Source: Methanomassiliicoccus sp. (GTDB lineage: Archaea > Thermoplasmatota > Thermoplasmata > Methanomassiliicoccales > Methanomassiliicoccaceae). From it: DNA of 64,000 bases. Shown here piece after piece: positions 16,564 through 25,096 of this stretch (positions are counted from its first letter, which is position 1; each line of letters opens with the position of its first letter). The notes under the pieces are model-generated. The model searched no databases, was not told the origin of the DNA, and was given only the letters and a program-made list of their open reading frames with translations. The DNA is taken from contig JAAYAX010000011.1 of assembly GCA_012719175.1 (NCBI GenBank), forward strand, positions 186,001-250,000, given 5' to 3'. The translations under genes and the position numbers were made by a program.

Positions 16564-17469
16564 ATGAAGGTGACTCTCGGCAAACACGAGCTGATGCTCT
16601 TCGCCTCCGGCGTTCTCTGGGGGACGTCGTTCGTCACCATCAAGATCGCCCTCAACAGCGAGGTCGACCCCGTCTACTTTGCTCTCCTGCGGTTCATAGT
16701 GGGTACCGCGGCCATAATGACCATTGTGATCTGGTTGAGACGCTTCGATGCCAAGGTTCTGCTGTACCCACCGATCATCTTCAACTCCTTCCTCAACGCC
16801 CTCTCCTTCGCCCTGCAGAACGTGGGCATGGAGTCCACCTCCGCCACCAACTCGGTGCTGTTGATGAACACCAATATCGGAGTGGTGGCCATACTGGCCG
16901 CGATCTTCCTGGCGGAAGCTATCACTCCGCGCATCATCCTGGGCATAGCCCTGGGGTTGGTTGGGGTGCTGTTCATCTCCACCGATGGGGACCTCTCCGC
17001 GATCTACAGCGGAACCTTCTGGGGCAACCTCCTGGTTCTAACCGCAGGATGGGTATGGGCCTTCTACATCATCATTCAGAAGAAGGTTCTGAATCGGAAG
17101 ACCGACGTCCTCATGGTCACCGCGGCCATAATGGCCAACACCACGCTGTTCCTCGTGCCCATGACCATGCTGTACACTGCCAGCTATGCCATCCCTACAA
17201 CGGGATGGATAGCGGTGGTGTACATCGGGTTGGTCTGTACCTTCGGAGCCAATCTCCTGTATAACGCCGGTCTCAAAGGCGTCAAGGCCAGCATATCCTC
17301 TGTGATACTGCTCATGGAGGTGGTGTCTGGCATGTTCTTCGCCATACTTATCCTGGGGGAGATGCCTACCATCATTACCGCCATGGGAGGGACACTGGTG
17401 CTCATATCCATCCTGATCATCTCCCTCGCCACCAGCGGGCCCATCAGGAGACCGAAGCCTAGCTCTTGA
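16564..17469 (+). CDS. EamA/DMT-family transporter
   Basis: A 301-aa membrane protein with ten hydrophobic helices arranged as two EamA repeats (residues about 8-145 and 155-290). Motifs include SGVLWGTSFVTIKIAL in the first helix, VGMESTSATNSVLLMNTN after helix 3 and the matching GLKGVKASISSVILLMEVVSG in the second repeat. The family exports metabolites such as amino acids or nucleotide sugars; the substrate is unknown. The 3' end overlaps the convergent ACT gene by 11 bp. A TATA-like AAATATTTAG lies about 20 bp before ATG 16564. Confidence 0.9.
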   Translation: MKVTLGKHELMLFASGVLWGTSFVTIKIALNSEVDPVYFALLRFIVGTAAIMTIVIWLRRFDAKVLLYPPIIFNSFLNALSFALQNVGMESTSATNSVLLMNTNIGVVAILAAIFLAEAITPRIILGIALGLVGVLFISTDGDLSAIYSGTFWGNLLVLTAGWVWAFYIIIQKKVLNRKTDVLMVTAAIMANTTLFLVPMTMLYTASYAIPTTGWIAVVYIGLVCTFGANLLYNAGLKGVKASISSVILLMEVVSGMFFAILILGEMPTIITAMGGTLVLISILIISLATSGPIRRPKPSS

Positions 17470-17854
17470 ACTTACCCAGCACTTCCTTGGCCCGTTCAGG
17501 GACATCGGCCGCTATCGCGATCTCCTCCACGTTAGAGCCCTTATTGCCTAGGATGTACAGCGATTCTATGTTCACGCCGGACTTCGAAAGCAGCTTCGTG
17601 ACCTTGGCCAGCTCCCCCGGTCGATCGGGCAGGGCCACGATCTCGATCTCTCGTTCGGCGAAATCCATCTTCGCCGCCTTCAAGGCGCTTCTGGCGCTAG
17701 CCTCGTCGTCGGTGACCACACGGATCATCGGCCGCGAGGAGCCCAGGTCGGTCGATATGCCTCGAATGTTGACCGCGTTCTTGGACAACACCTCGGCGAT
17801 CCAGGCAACGTCGCCAGGCTTGTTCTGGACGTAGACCTCGAACTCATGCGTCAT
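17459..17854 (-). CDS. double ACT-domain protein
   Basis: A 131-aa protein made of two ACT domains, small ligand-binding modules that usually sense amino acids. The first runs EVYVQNKPGDVAWIAEVLS with VNIRGISTD. The second runs EIVALPDRPGELAKVTKLLS with VNIESLYIL. No catalytic domain is attached. I chose ATG 17854 (MTHEFEVY), because a TATA box CTATTATAACT at 17879-17889 lies 25-35 bp upstream and would give a leaderless mRNA; in-frame ATGs at 17869 and 17863 lie too close to it. It may act as a stand-alone regulator of an amino acid enzyme. The target is unknown. Confidence 0.88.
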   Translation of the reverse strand: MTHEFEVYVQNKPGDVAWIAEVLSKNAVNIRGISTDLGSSRPMIRVVTDDEASARSALKAAKMDFAEREIEIVALPDRPGELAKVTKLLSKSGVNIESLYILGNKGSNVEEIAIAADVPERAKEVLGKFKS

Positions 17855-17878
17855 TGTCCACATATTCATCGGGCCGGG

Positions 17879-17889
17879 CTATTATAACT
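17879..17889 (-). promoter_or_regulatory. TATA box of the ACT-domain gene
   Basis: AGTTATAATAG on the minus strand lies 25-35 bp before ATG 17854. The spacing implies transcription starting at or next to the start codon. Confidence 0.5.
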
Positions 17890-17956
17890 ATGCAATAGAC
17901 ATTCACAGTCCTTTGAATCAATAGAGAATGCAAGCCCCCTCGCATCCGCCTCCAGG

Positions 17957-18964
17957 TCACCGGGCGTAGTACCTCACGGCACACGATTGGACCGCATCGT
18001 TCCGGGGTATGACCCCATAGCAGACGTACAGGCCACTATGGGTGAATGAGGCGTTCAGGACGGACTCTATGGCGCTCCCGTCAGAATAGACGATATGATA
18101 GGTAAGGTCCCCTGTCCACCAGGGAACGTTGAGGGCAAGCACCTTCTCCAGGTCCCAGGCGAGGACCTCCTCGCTGGTGGAGAGAGGTGGCGGGCCCATG
18201 TTCCCGCCCATCACCATCACTGAACCTTGACCGATAGGGATTATGCCCACGGTCCCCAGCCAGCTACCCCGCTCGTACTCGAAGCCGATGGAACGGCCTC
18301 CCAGGGCCTCCAGGTCTGACAGCTCGAACGCGTTGTCGGGGGCGACATATCGGAACCCCAGGGCATCGGCAATAGGGGTGGACCTGCTGTTCACGCCGCT
18401 GTCGTATGAAAGCTCGGTGAAGTCTAGCCTCATGGTGGTGTTGGGGCTGCTTTCGTTGGACCGGGAGTAAATGAACGGTACAGAGTTCTCCCCTATCCCT
18501 ATCCAGAGCCCTCCTTTCTCCACCCAGTTCAGGGCCGGGGCGGCGTAGAAGTCCGGGAGGGAGGTCGAGGGCCCACATATGAGCACCGCCTGGGGATCGG
18601 AGAACACCTTCGGCAGGCTGTCTGTGCTGATGATGGAGGACACCGTGCTCGCACCACAGAATCGCAGCTCGTTGTTGAGATGGTCAACCAGGGTGTACTG
18701 GGACACCTTGACATCGAAGTCCAAGCTCTCGGTGACCAGTACGTAAATATCGCCGTCCCCTGCTCTATTGGTCCCCAGCATAAAAGCCGAATAGCTCTGA
18801 TCATGGCTAGATGAAGGGATGCGGTAGTCCAGGACCATCTGGCCCGAGCCGACCTCCTCAAAGGAGAGGGCCGGTCTGGGCGGCGGTCCTCCGGAGAGGG
18901 CGACGCTGCTGACAGCGAGGACGGCTACCAGAGCTGTCAGCGCCACCACGAGGTTATTGCGCAT
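17957..18964 (-). CDS. exported protein of unknown function
   Basis: A 335-aa protein with a signal peptide or anchor (residues 5-25, NLVVALTALVAVLAVSSVAL). The rest is extracytoplasmic, with two cysteines in the middle and three near the end. Segments AVLICGPSTSLPDF and WVEKGGLWIGIGENSVPFIY look like an alpha/beta fold of the class-I glutamine-amidotransferase-like type used as a binding domain. I do not recognise a family. The gene starts 1 bp after the stop of the GT87-like gene upstream, so it is co-expressed with it and probably works on the same surface glycan or sits beside the membrane enzyme. Confidence 0.72.
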   Translation of the reverse strand: MRNNLVVALTALVAVLAVSSVALSGGPPPRPALSFEEVGSGQMVLDYRIPSSSHDQSYSAFMLGTNRAGDGDIYVLVTESLDFDVKVSQYTLVDHLNNELRFCGASTVSSIISTDSLPKVFSDPQAVLICGPSTSLPDFYAAPALNWVEKGGLWIGIGENSVPFIYSRSNESSPNTTMRLDFTELSYDSGVNSRSTPIADALGFRYVAPDNAFELSDLEALGGRSIGFEYERGSWLGTVGIIPIGQGSVMVMGGNMGPPPLSTSEEVLAWDLEKVLALNVPWWTGDLTYHIVYSDGSAIESVLNASFTHSGLYVCYGVIPRNDAVQSCAVRYYAR

Positions 18965-18965
18965 G

Positions 18966-20393
18966 TTACCGCCTCCTGAGCAACGTCGTTAGCCTCTTCA
19001 CCGGGTCCAACCTCTCAGGGAGCAGGGCTAACATCAAGGCCCCGACCCCTATGACCGTGGGGATGATGCGAGCACCCTCTGCGCTAATGCCCCCGGATCC
19101 AGTGTAATAATCCACGACCACCTGGTTGATCAGATCCGTTGGCACCGCCCCCGTGTAAACGGAAAGTGGGTAGAGAAATGCCATGTAGGATTGGAGGGCT
19201 ATCCAGAAGACCACTCCTACCACCGAAAGGGCGAACACTATGTGCTCGAAGCGGTGTTGATAGACGGAACATAGCAGGAGGAACGGAAGGGCCCACAGCA
19301 GATAATGAGCATGAGTCACTGGCTGGAACAGCAATAGCACCAAGAATACCGACATCGAGCCGAATATCATCTGTTCCTCGTGCCGTTCGTGGGACGACCT
19401 CAACATGATGAAGACCCGGAGAAGTATGAGGAAAAGTATCAGGAACATCAGGTAGCTGGTGACTGTATTCACAAGAGCGAACTCGTCCTGGGGAAGGGTG
19501 GAGCTCTCGTTCAAGAGCACGTTCCCGGTGCGAAGCAGGCCCCAGATATTGATGCCTCCCATGTCGTTGTTGCTCATGCGGCCGTTGATGAAGACCATCA
19601 GGGAAGGGTTCAGGAAAATGGAGATGACAATGCTTGATGCTCCACCGATAGCGCCAATCATGAACAGGATGGGGCTCTTCAGCCGGTCCCTGAGGTCATC
19701 TCGTGATGCGAGGTTGATGATCAGTTGACCGACAAGGTAGGCGAAGCAGAATAGACCCAGGTAGAGCGGGTAGAGCTTGATCGCAACTCCAAGGCCCACG
19801 GCGAGGCCTGCACTTAGATACCTGTGGCTATACATGGCGTAGAGGGCCAGCAGGGTCAGGAAGACAGCCAGAACATCGAAGTTACCGTAGATCGAAGACA
19901 CGAAGATTACAAACGGGTTGAGGAACCAGAGTATGAACACCCGCCTTCCACTTTCCTCGTCCCTTATTTTCCGAACGAACTGGTACAGAATGACCGCGCA
20001 GAGATAGTCGGCCAGGATGAGGGGGAGTTTGTAGGTGAGGTTGAAACCGGGGGAAGTGACCGCGGGCACCACCATGTTGGTGACCCGTCCCACCTCCACC
20101 ATGGAAGGAACGAACGTTACCCACTGGGTGGGGTCAGAGAACAATGACAATATGATGCTGAAGGGATACTCGATGAAGTTGAAGGCGGGGGGGTAGGAAT
20201 ATACCATGTGGCCATAGGGCCCCAGTCCGGCCAGTTGATCGACGATTCCCTGATAGAAGGGATAGGTGTCGTAGGTCCAACTGGTCCAGGGAGCCACAGC
20301 GATTCTGATGGCGAAACCTGCGATGATGACCCAGAGGAGCTTGCGATCTGGGTAGAGAACATCCTTGATCCTGAGTAGCAAGTTACCTGACAT
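18966..20393 (-). CDS. GT87-like membrane glycosyltransferase (GT-C)
   Basis: A membrane protein of about 475 aa with roughly ten to twelve helices. It resembles GT-C polyprenyl-phosphate-mannose-dependent transferases of the GT87/DUF2029 class. The first extracytoplasmic loop has SWTYDTYPFYQG (acidic residue in the catalytic loop), then YSYPPAFNFIEYPF. GLAVGLGVAIKLYPLYLG is the typical AIALKxYP-like helix of the class. I prefer ATG 20393 because a TATA-like ATATATC lies near 20437-20446; ATG 20426 is also in frame. It would use lipid-linked sugars made by the DPM1-like enzyme encoded just upstream at 20475-21290. Confidence 0.82.
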   Translation of the reverse strand: MSGNLLLRIKDVLYPDRKLLWVIIAGFAIRIAVAPWTSWTYDTYPFYQGIVDQLAGLGPYGHMVYSYPPAFNFIEYPFSIILSLFSDPTQWVTFVPSMVEVGRVTNMVVPAVTSPGFNLTYKLPLILADYLCAVILYQFVRKIRDEESGRRVFILWFLNPFVIFVSSIYGNFDVLAVFLTLLALYAMYSHRYLSAGLAVGLGVAIKLYPLYLGLFCFAYLVGQLIINLASRDDLRDRLKSPILFMIGAIGGASSIVISIFLNPSLMVFINGRMSNNDMGGINIWGLLRTGNVLLNESSTLPQDEFALVNTVTSYLMFLILFLILLRVFIMLRSSHERHEEQMIFGSMSVFLVLLLFQPVTHAHYLLWALPFLLLCSVYQHRFEHIVFALSVVGVVFWIALQSYMAFLYPLSVYTGAVPTDLINQVVVDYYTGSGGISAEGARIIPTVIGVGALMLALLPERLDPVKRLTTLLRRR

Positions 20394-20474
20394 GCTCAGC
20401 TCGCTTCCTGGCCGGCCCCCCTCCATATTCTAGCATAGTAGATATATGAAACGGCCCGCCGTGCCGGGCAAGCC

Positions 20475-21290
20475 TCAGGCAGAGATGAAAACCGCGGCGA
20501 CGAGGAGCAGGACGAACATGCTTAACAGCATTACCTGGCCAGACCTTTTAAGGATGAACGTATTTGCCAGGGCCGCTGCCATCTTCCCCAGGACACCGCA
20601 CTGGCGAAGGATCGAGGTTATGACGAGGGGGCTCAGTTTGGAGGCGCCATCCCTACGGTTGCCGAACTGGTATTCGACCTCCTTGACCGTACAATCCTTC
20701 GGGACGAACTTTAGGAGGTCGAACAGAACCTTATAGCCCTTACTTTCGAAAGACTTCCCATGCTTCTCGATGATCTCCTGGGAGCTTTTCGTATGGCTTC
20801 CGAACAGCCCGCTCATGATGTCCTGAGGGTGCGGTTGCCGGTGAAGCCGTAGGTAGAGATGTGCCATTGTTTGGGCGGCATCCGAGGAGACCCTTCTCGA
20901 ACCTTTTAGAGCCTGCTTGTGATGCCTCTTCCCTATGACCATCCCCGCCCCTCTATCGAGCTCCAACATCATGTCCTTCAATACCTCGGGAGGATGCTGG
21001 AAATCAGCGTCCATGACCAGGTAGAAGGGCGTTGTGGTGATGAGTATGCCATCGACCACGCTCGCAGTGAGGCCCCTAACCCTTCCATCACGCACCACGA
21101 TCCTGACGTGTGGATCTCTACTGGCGATATCCTCCACCGCCTGTACGGTGCCATCCTTGGAACCATCGTCCATGACGAGGATGTTCATACCAGAGTATAG
21201 CTCAGAGAGGCGACCTATCATCTGACCTATGTTCTTTACTTCTTCGTAGGTTGGGATGATAGTAGTAAAAAGTTCATTAGCTGTCGACAT
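20475..21290 (-). CDS. DPM1-like polyprenyl-phosphate glycosyltransferase (GT2)
   Basis: A 271-aa GT2 enzyme of the dolichol-phosphate mannosyltransferase type. Motifs are TIIPTYEEVKNIGQMI, VMDDGSKDGT, the DxD-type site VMDADFQHPPEVL and MVIGKRHHKQ. The C-terminal part has VEYQFGNRRDGASKL followed by two hydrophobic segments (residues about 225-270), giving a membrane anchor. It should transfer a sugar from a nucleotide donor to polyprenyl phosphate on the cytoplasmic face. The neighbouring GT87-like enzyme could use the product. A TATA-like GATATATAACG is near 21333-21343. Start ATG 21290; GTG 21296 is possible. Confidence 0.9.
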   Translation of the reverse strand: MSTANELFTTIIPTYEEVKNIGQMIGRLSELYSGMNILVMDDGSKDGTVQAVEDIASRDPHVRIVVRDGRVRGLTASVVDGILITTTPFYLVMDADFQHPPEVLKDMMLELDRGAGMVIGKRHHKQALKGSRRVSSDAAQTMAHLYLRLHRQPHPQDIMSGLFGSHTKSSQEIIEKHGKSFESKGYKVLFDLLKFVPKDCTVKEVEYQFGNRRDGASKLSPLVITSILRQCGVLGKMAAALANTFILKRSGQVMLLSMFVLLLVAAVFISA

Positions 21291-21296
21291 CACCAC

Positions 21297-21752
21297 GTTC
21301 TCTGCCGCCCGTAAATCCTCTAGCGGTTGTCGTTATATATCCTTTTCGACAATATCGCCCCCGCTCCTTGTCTGGGAGGGAACAAAGACAACGCCTGGAT
21401 GACCGTGCTCAGATGATGTTTTAATCCCTTTTTCCAATCATATCCGCTAAGCTGGCCCTATATATCAGAGGATAAGGACACACCGAACAAGGGTTTTCGA
21501 TGAAAGCCTCTGCCATTTGACCGAAAGTCCTATAATAACAACCCCATTTCTCTTCCAGATGGCTCATCCCATATGCCCGTCATCCGCAGCAATATTTCCT
21601 GTCCATATTGTGCAGAGGGAGGAGGCGGTCTCCAGTGAGGGGGAAAAGGACCGAAATTCTGAGGAAAACGCCGTGCCCGGATATGGTGGGCCGGCCCTCC
21701 CGTGGGGGTCCATTGTAGCAAGAAAAGGCTGCATCAAGGGGTGCGGGGCTCC
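21297..21752. other. gene-free stretch with divergent promoters
   Basis: About 450 bp between two divergent glycosyltransferase genes. It holds TATA-like sequences (GATATATAACG on the minus strand near 21333-21343, CTATATATC on the plus strand near 21459-21467). A short plus-strand frame from 21573 with SCPYCAEGGGG is closed by stops and I could not support it as a gene. No repeats or RNA genes were seen. Confidence 0.5.
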
Positions 21753-22814
21753 ATGAGGGTTGCGGTCCTGTGCAGAAGGCTGGATGGAAAACCGAGGAAC
21801 GGGTTCGAGAGGTATGCGCACAATCTCGTTGCTGGTCTCAAGGGGGCGGAGGTCGATCCCCTGCTGCCCAACCAGGACGTTCGCCTGCCCATCATGCCCT
21901 CGGGGTCCTTGATATCGCCTCCATATTTTGATATCGTACACCCTTTGATACGGATACTGAAAGGCCAGCTCCGGGCTGACGTCTTCCACGCGGTGACCGA
22001 TTCCCAGGCCATTATGTTCCCCTGGCTCAAGGGGAAGAAGATAGTGACCATGCATCATGTGGACAAGACCCCTGCTGATTCTCTGTCCGAGGCCGTCTTC
22101 AGGGCCTTCTACGGACTCGGCACCAGGATCGCTCTTCGTCAAGCGGACAAGATCATCTGCATCTCCTCCCAGACCGAGCGGGAGGTTAAGGAAGCCTACG
22201 GGGTCGCCGCCGATCGAATAGTGACGATCCCTCAGGCCCTAGCTCCCAGCTTCCGGCCACTTCCAGCTGTGGTCAAGGAAGGAACCATAGGGTACATTGG
22301 CGCTTTGAAGAAGAGGAAGAACGTGGAGTTCCTGATAAGGGCATACGCCCTCTATGTCAGGAAAGATATCGTCTCCCCGTTGAAGCTCGTTATCTGTGGA
22401 GAGGGAACTGACCGTCCCTTCCTGGAGAACCTCTGTACGGAATTGGGGGTCTCCGATCGGGTCGAGTTCAGGGGTGAGGTCAGGGAGGATGACCTGGTGG
22501 CAACGTACAACTCCTTCTCCCTCTTCGTTCTCCCCAGCCATCAAGAGGGATTCGGGTTTCCCATCATCGAAGCGCAGGCATGCGCGGTGCCCGTCCTGAC
22601 CGTAAAAGGGGCTCTGATACCTGATGAGGTCTCCATGACCACCGTCAAGTGCAGCGACGAGAAGGATATGGCCGATAAGATGGAGATGATATTGTCTGAT
22701 CCAGACCTACGAGAGAGGGTGATCGCCGATGGTCTGCGTCATGCCACTTCCTTCTCAGTGGAAGAGCTCGGCGCCCGAACCAAGGCCGTCTACAGATCGG
22801 TCTATGGGGACTGA
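21753..22814 (+). CDS. GT4-type glycosyltransferase
   Basis: A 353-aa GT-B fold, GT4-family glycosyltransferase. The N-terminal domain has RNGFERYAHNLVAGLK (the family's GxxxYxxxL helix), FHAVTDSQAIMFPWLKG and VTMHHVDKT. The C-terminal nucleotide-binding domain has GTIGYIGALKKRKNVEFLI, VICGEGTDRPFLENL and the EX7E motif in SHQEGFGFPIIEAQA. ATG 21753 is preceded by GGGG eight bases away; the frame is open upstream, but without family similarity. The enzyme is soluble and cytosolic, and the donor sugar is unknown. The end overlaps the convergent GT2 gene by 13 bp. Confidence 0.9.
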   Translation: MRVAVLCRRLDGKPRNGFERYAHNLVAGLKGAEVDPLLPNQDVRLPIMPSGSLISPPYFDIVHPLIRILKGQLRADVFHAVTDSQAIMFPWLKGKKIVTMHHVDKTPADSLSEAVFRAFYGLGTRIALRQADKIICISSQTEREVKEAYGVAADRIVTIPQALAPSFRPLPAVVKEGTIGYIGALKKRKNVEFLIRAYALYVRKDIVSPLKLVICGEGTDRPFLENLCTELGVSDRVEFRGEVREDDLVATYNSFSLFVLPSHQEGFGFPIIEAQACAVPVLTVKGALIPDEVSMTTVKCSDEKDMADKMEMILSDPDLRERVIADGLRHATSFSVEELGARTKAVYRSVYGD

Positions 22815-23719
22815 AGGTCCTTGTCGGGGAGCTTCTTTTGAGCGCTGGCCTTGGGTATCCTATCACTGGACTTGTTCAGACGGTGGCGCAGGAAAATATC
22901 CATGGTCTCCGAGAAGATGCTCTTCACAGATCGGAAGCCTATGCGTCCTCCGAGGGGTCTGCTGAAGTTTAGCTCGATAGGGGCCTCGACTATCTTGAAG
23001 CCATCCGCATCGGCGTTCACTAGCAGTTCGAGGTCGAAGGCGTAGCGGTCCACCTTGCTCTTATACATCTCCTTGATGAGGACCTCTCGCTTGGCCAGTT
23101 TGAAGCCTGGCTGGGTGTCCGTGAGCTTCAGGCCGAACAGGGCCCGGACCATTATGTGATAACCGTAGCTGAGGAGCCTCCGCTTCGGAGGGTAGTCCAC
23201 TTTGGAATATGGATGACGCTTGGAACCGATCACCATATCGGCCCCAGTGCGCTCCATGGTTTTTATGAAAGTCGCGGCATGCCGGGGGTGGATCTCCAGG
23301 TCCGCGTCCATGAAAATAATGAGGTCTCCTCTCGCCTTCAGCGTCCCCACCCTTAGAGCATTGCCCTTTCCGGCATTCTTACCGTAGGTTACTGGGACCA
23401 CCTCAGGATGGACCATCGCCAGCCTGTTAAGTTCCTTCAAGGTGTTGTCACTGGAACCATCATTGACGGCGATGATCTCGAAAGGCTTTTTAAGCTCTCC
23501 CAGGGACCTCAGGCACTCCTGAAGGTTCCTGTAGATGCGCTCACCCTCGTTGTAGCAGGGGATGATGACGGAGATGAGGTAAATTTCATTAGAAAGGTAA
23601 CGTCCCCTTTCGGAGACATCGACTGCGTCAATATCGTTCAAAGGCTGATTGGCATCTTCGGAGGGAGCAGGAAATTCCGCTCTCCCTTCGAGGGCTTCAA
23701 TATCATCTTCTACGATCAT
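22802..23719 (-). CDS. ALG5/DPM1-like GT2 glycosyltransferase
   Basis: A 305-aa GT2 enzyme closest in pattern to ALG5-type dolichyl-phosphate glucosyltransferases. After a 45-residue acidic N-terminal extension come ISVIIPCYNEGERIYRNL, IIAVNDGSSDNTLKEL, YGKNAGKGNALRVG, the DxD site IIFMDADLEIHP, VIGSKRHPYSK and the late KSIFSETMDIFLRHRL. There is no transmembrane segment, unlike the second DPM1-like enzyme at 20475. It probably loads a sugar onto polyprenyl phosphate. No internal start codon lies between the extension and the core, so I keep ATG 23719. A TATA-like AATTATAAATGG is about 60 bp upstream. Confidence 0.88.
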   Translation of the reverse strand: MIVEDDIEALEGRAEFPAPSEDANQPLNDIDAVDVSERGRYLSNEIYLISVIIPCYNEGERIYRNLQECLRSLGELKKPFEIIAVNDGSSDNTLKELNRLAMVHPEVVPVTYGKNAGKGNALRVGTLKARGDLIIFMDADLEIHPRHAATFIKTMERTGADMVIGSKRHPYSKVDYPPKRRLLSYGYHIMVRALFGLKLTDTQPGFKLAKREVLIKEMYKSKVDRYAFDLELLVNADADGFKIVEAPIELNFSRPLGGRIGFRSVKSIFSETMDIFLRHRLNKSSDRIPKASAQKKLPDKDLQSP

Positions 23720-23838
23720 GTACGAGGCGTCCGAATTGGCAAATGCGTTTGAAGGGTATCAATGGAGAAGCCCATTTATAATTTGCGGCTGCAAGGTACG
23801 ATTTGTGGATATCATCTAAAAGGGTCGGACGGTTAGGC

Positions 23839-24903
23839 TCATTTCAGCAGGGCCTCGAACTCCTGGGAGCTTTTATCCCAACTGAACCTCCGAGACCACT
23901 CTAGGGCGTTCTCGCTGAGCTTTGTCCTCATGTCCCCTTCGGAAAGCAGCATATGAAGGCCTTTTGCCATTGATGTGGGGTCCGGTTCTACCAGTATGCC
24001 ATTGTATCCATCTTTTATCGAATCCCTCAGGCCAGGTATGTTATAGCCTACTGCGGGGGTCCCCAGGGCGTTGGAGTCGGTCACCACCTGTCCCCATCCC
24101 TCCCTCACGCCCGGGACCGCTATGGTCCAAGACCTGGCCACCAGCTCGTCCCGGACCGCCTTGTCGACATATCCTCTAAATTCCACGTCTGGATACTTCT
24201 CACGCATTCCTTCCAGTAGGTATCCATCACCCACGACTGTTAATCTCAGTGATGGATGAGTGTCCTTAAGGATGCCATATGCCTCCGCCACATCCTGTGG
24301 CCGCTTGGCCTTCTTCAAACGACCTACGAATATGATGGAAGGCTCCGATGTCTTCGTAGGGACCGCGTTCAAGGTGTCCACGTTGAGGCCGTTCGGGACC
24401 ACGTGAACGTCCTTGAAACCAAGTCCCAGGAGCTCGTTCTTCGTGGAATCTGACACAGTGATGGTCATCGTATCTCGATACTTCTTCAGCCAGTGATGTT
24501 CGAAGTAGTGATAACCTGCCCATGCTACAGGATATGGCATCTCATAGTACCAGAACTCCCTGGCGAGCTGATGAATGAGGGTCACTACCTTCTCGCCCCG
24601 CCGTACGTACCGGGGCGTCATGAAGGGGACGGTGTTGATCTCGTCGATTATCACATCGTAACGTTCGGGATCGGTCTCATAGAAACGCTTGGCGCGGCGA
24701 TATACAGAAAACCTATCTCCCTGACGCACCACCCTTATGCCGTCGATCTCCTCTTCGTTCAGCGCCCCGGGGTATCCGCTGGTGAACAACGTGGCCTCGT
24801 GACCCTTGGCGCAAAGGCGTTTCAAGATCTGGTGAGTATACCACTCCGCTCCTCCGCCGGCCGGGTTCCGGATGTCACGCCAATTAAAGCAAAGTATGCG
24901 AAT
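23839..24903 (-). CDS. GT4-type glycosyltransferase, apparent ATT start
   Basis: A 354-aa GT4 glycosyltransferase. The N-terminus RILCFNWRDIRNPAGGGAEW includes the family's GGAE acceptor-binding loop. The rest has VVTLIHQLAREFWYYE, SIIFVGRLKKAKRPQDVAEAY and, in the EX7E place, VPGVREGWGQVVTDSNALG. The conserved N-terminus reads in frame only from an ATT at 24903. The next in-frame ATG/GTG/TTG is TTG 24825, which would delete the GGAE loop, and a TGA lies two codons upstream of ATT. GGTGAG sits five bases before the ATT, a good ribosome binding site. So either AUU is the start codon or one base was read wrongly. Confidence 0.88.
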   Translation of the reverse strand: MRILCFNWRDIRNPAGGGAEWYTHQILKRLCAKGHEATLFTSGYPGALNEEEIDGIRVVRQGDRFSVYRRAKRFYETDPERYDVIIDEINTVPFMTPRYVRRGEKVVTLIHQLAREFWYYEMPYPVAWAGYHYFEHHWLKKYRDTMTITVSDSTKNELLGLGFKDVHVVPNGLNVDTLNAVPTKTSEPSIIFVGRLKKAKRPQDVAEAYGILKDTHPSLRLTVVGDGYLLEGMREKYPDVEFRGYVDKAVRDELVARSWTIAVPGVREGWGQVVTDSNALGTPAVGYNIPGLRDSIKDGYNGILVEPDPTSMAKGLHMLLSEGDMRTKLSENALEWSRRFSWDKSSQEFEALLK

Positions 24904-24992
24904 GTGCGCTCACCGGAAAGGGGATTGGGTCGATGGTCTTATCTCTTTTGGTAGCTAAAGGAGCTGCCAGCAAGCTCTAAAGGTCCGAAGCA

Positions 24993-25005
24993 TATATTAT
25001 AAATA
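24993..25005 (+). promoter_or_regulatory. TATA box of the dideoxyhexose operon
   Basis: TATATTATAAATA is a strong TATA-box match in the 190-bp gap between the divergent GT4 gene and the SDR gene. It is about 95 bp before ATG 25097, which implies a leader of roughly 65 bases. The sequence is nearly symmetric, so it could also serve the minus-strand gene. Confidence 0.55.
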
Positions 25006-25096
25006 CAAATCGCTTTGTCGGTTCGACCAGGCCTAATCAGACTCTTCTGGCTATAAACCATGCAGGGGATAGGTCAGGGCTTTCAGAAGGATGAGC

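Noticed and set aside
21573-21750. CPYC-type zinc-ribbon fragment as a transposase remnant
   Set aside because: The frame is closed by two stops within 25 codons of the motif, only one cysteine pair is visible, and no terminal repeats flank it.
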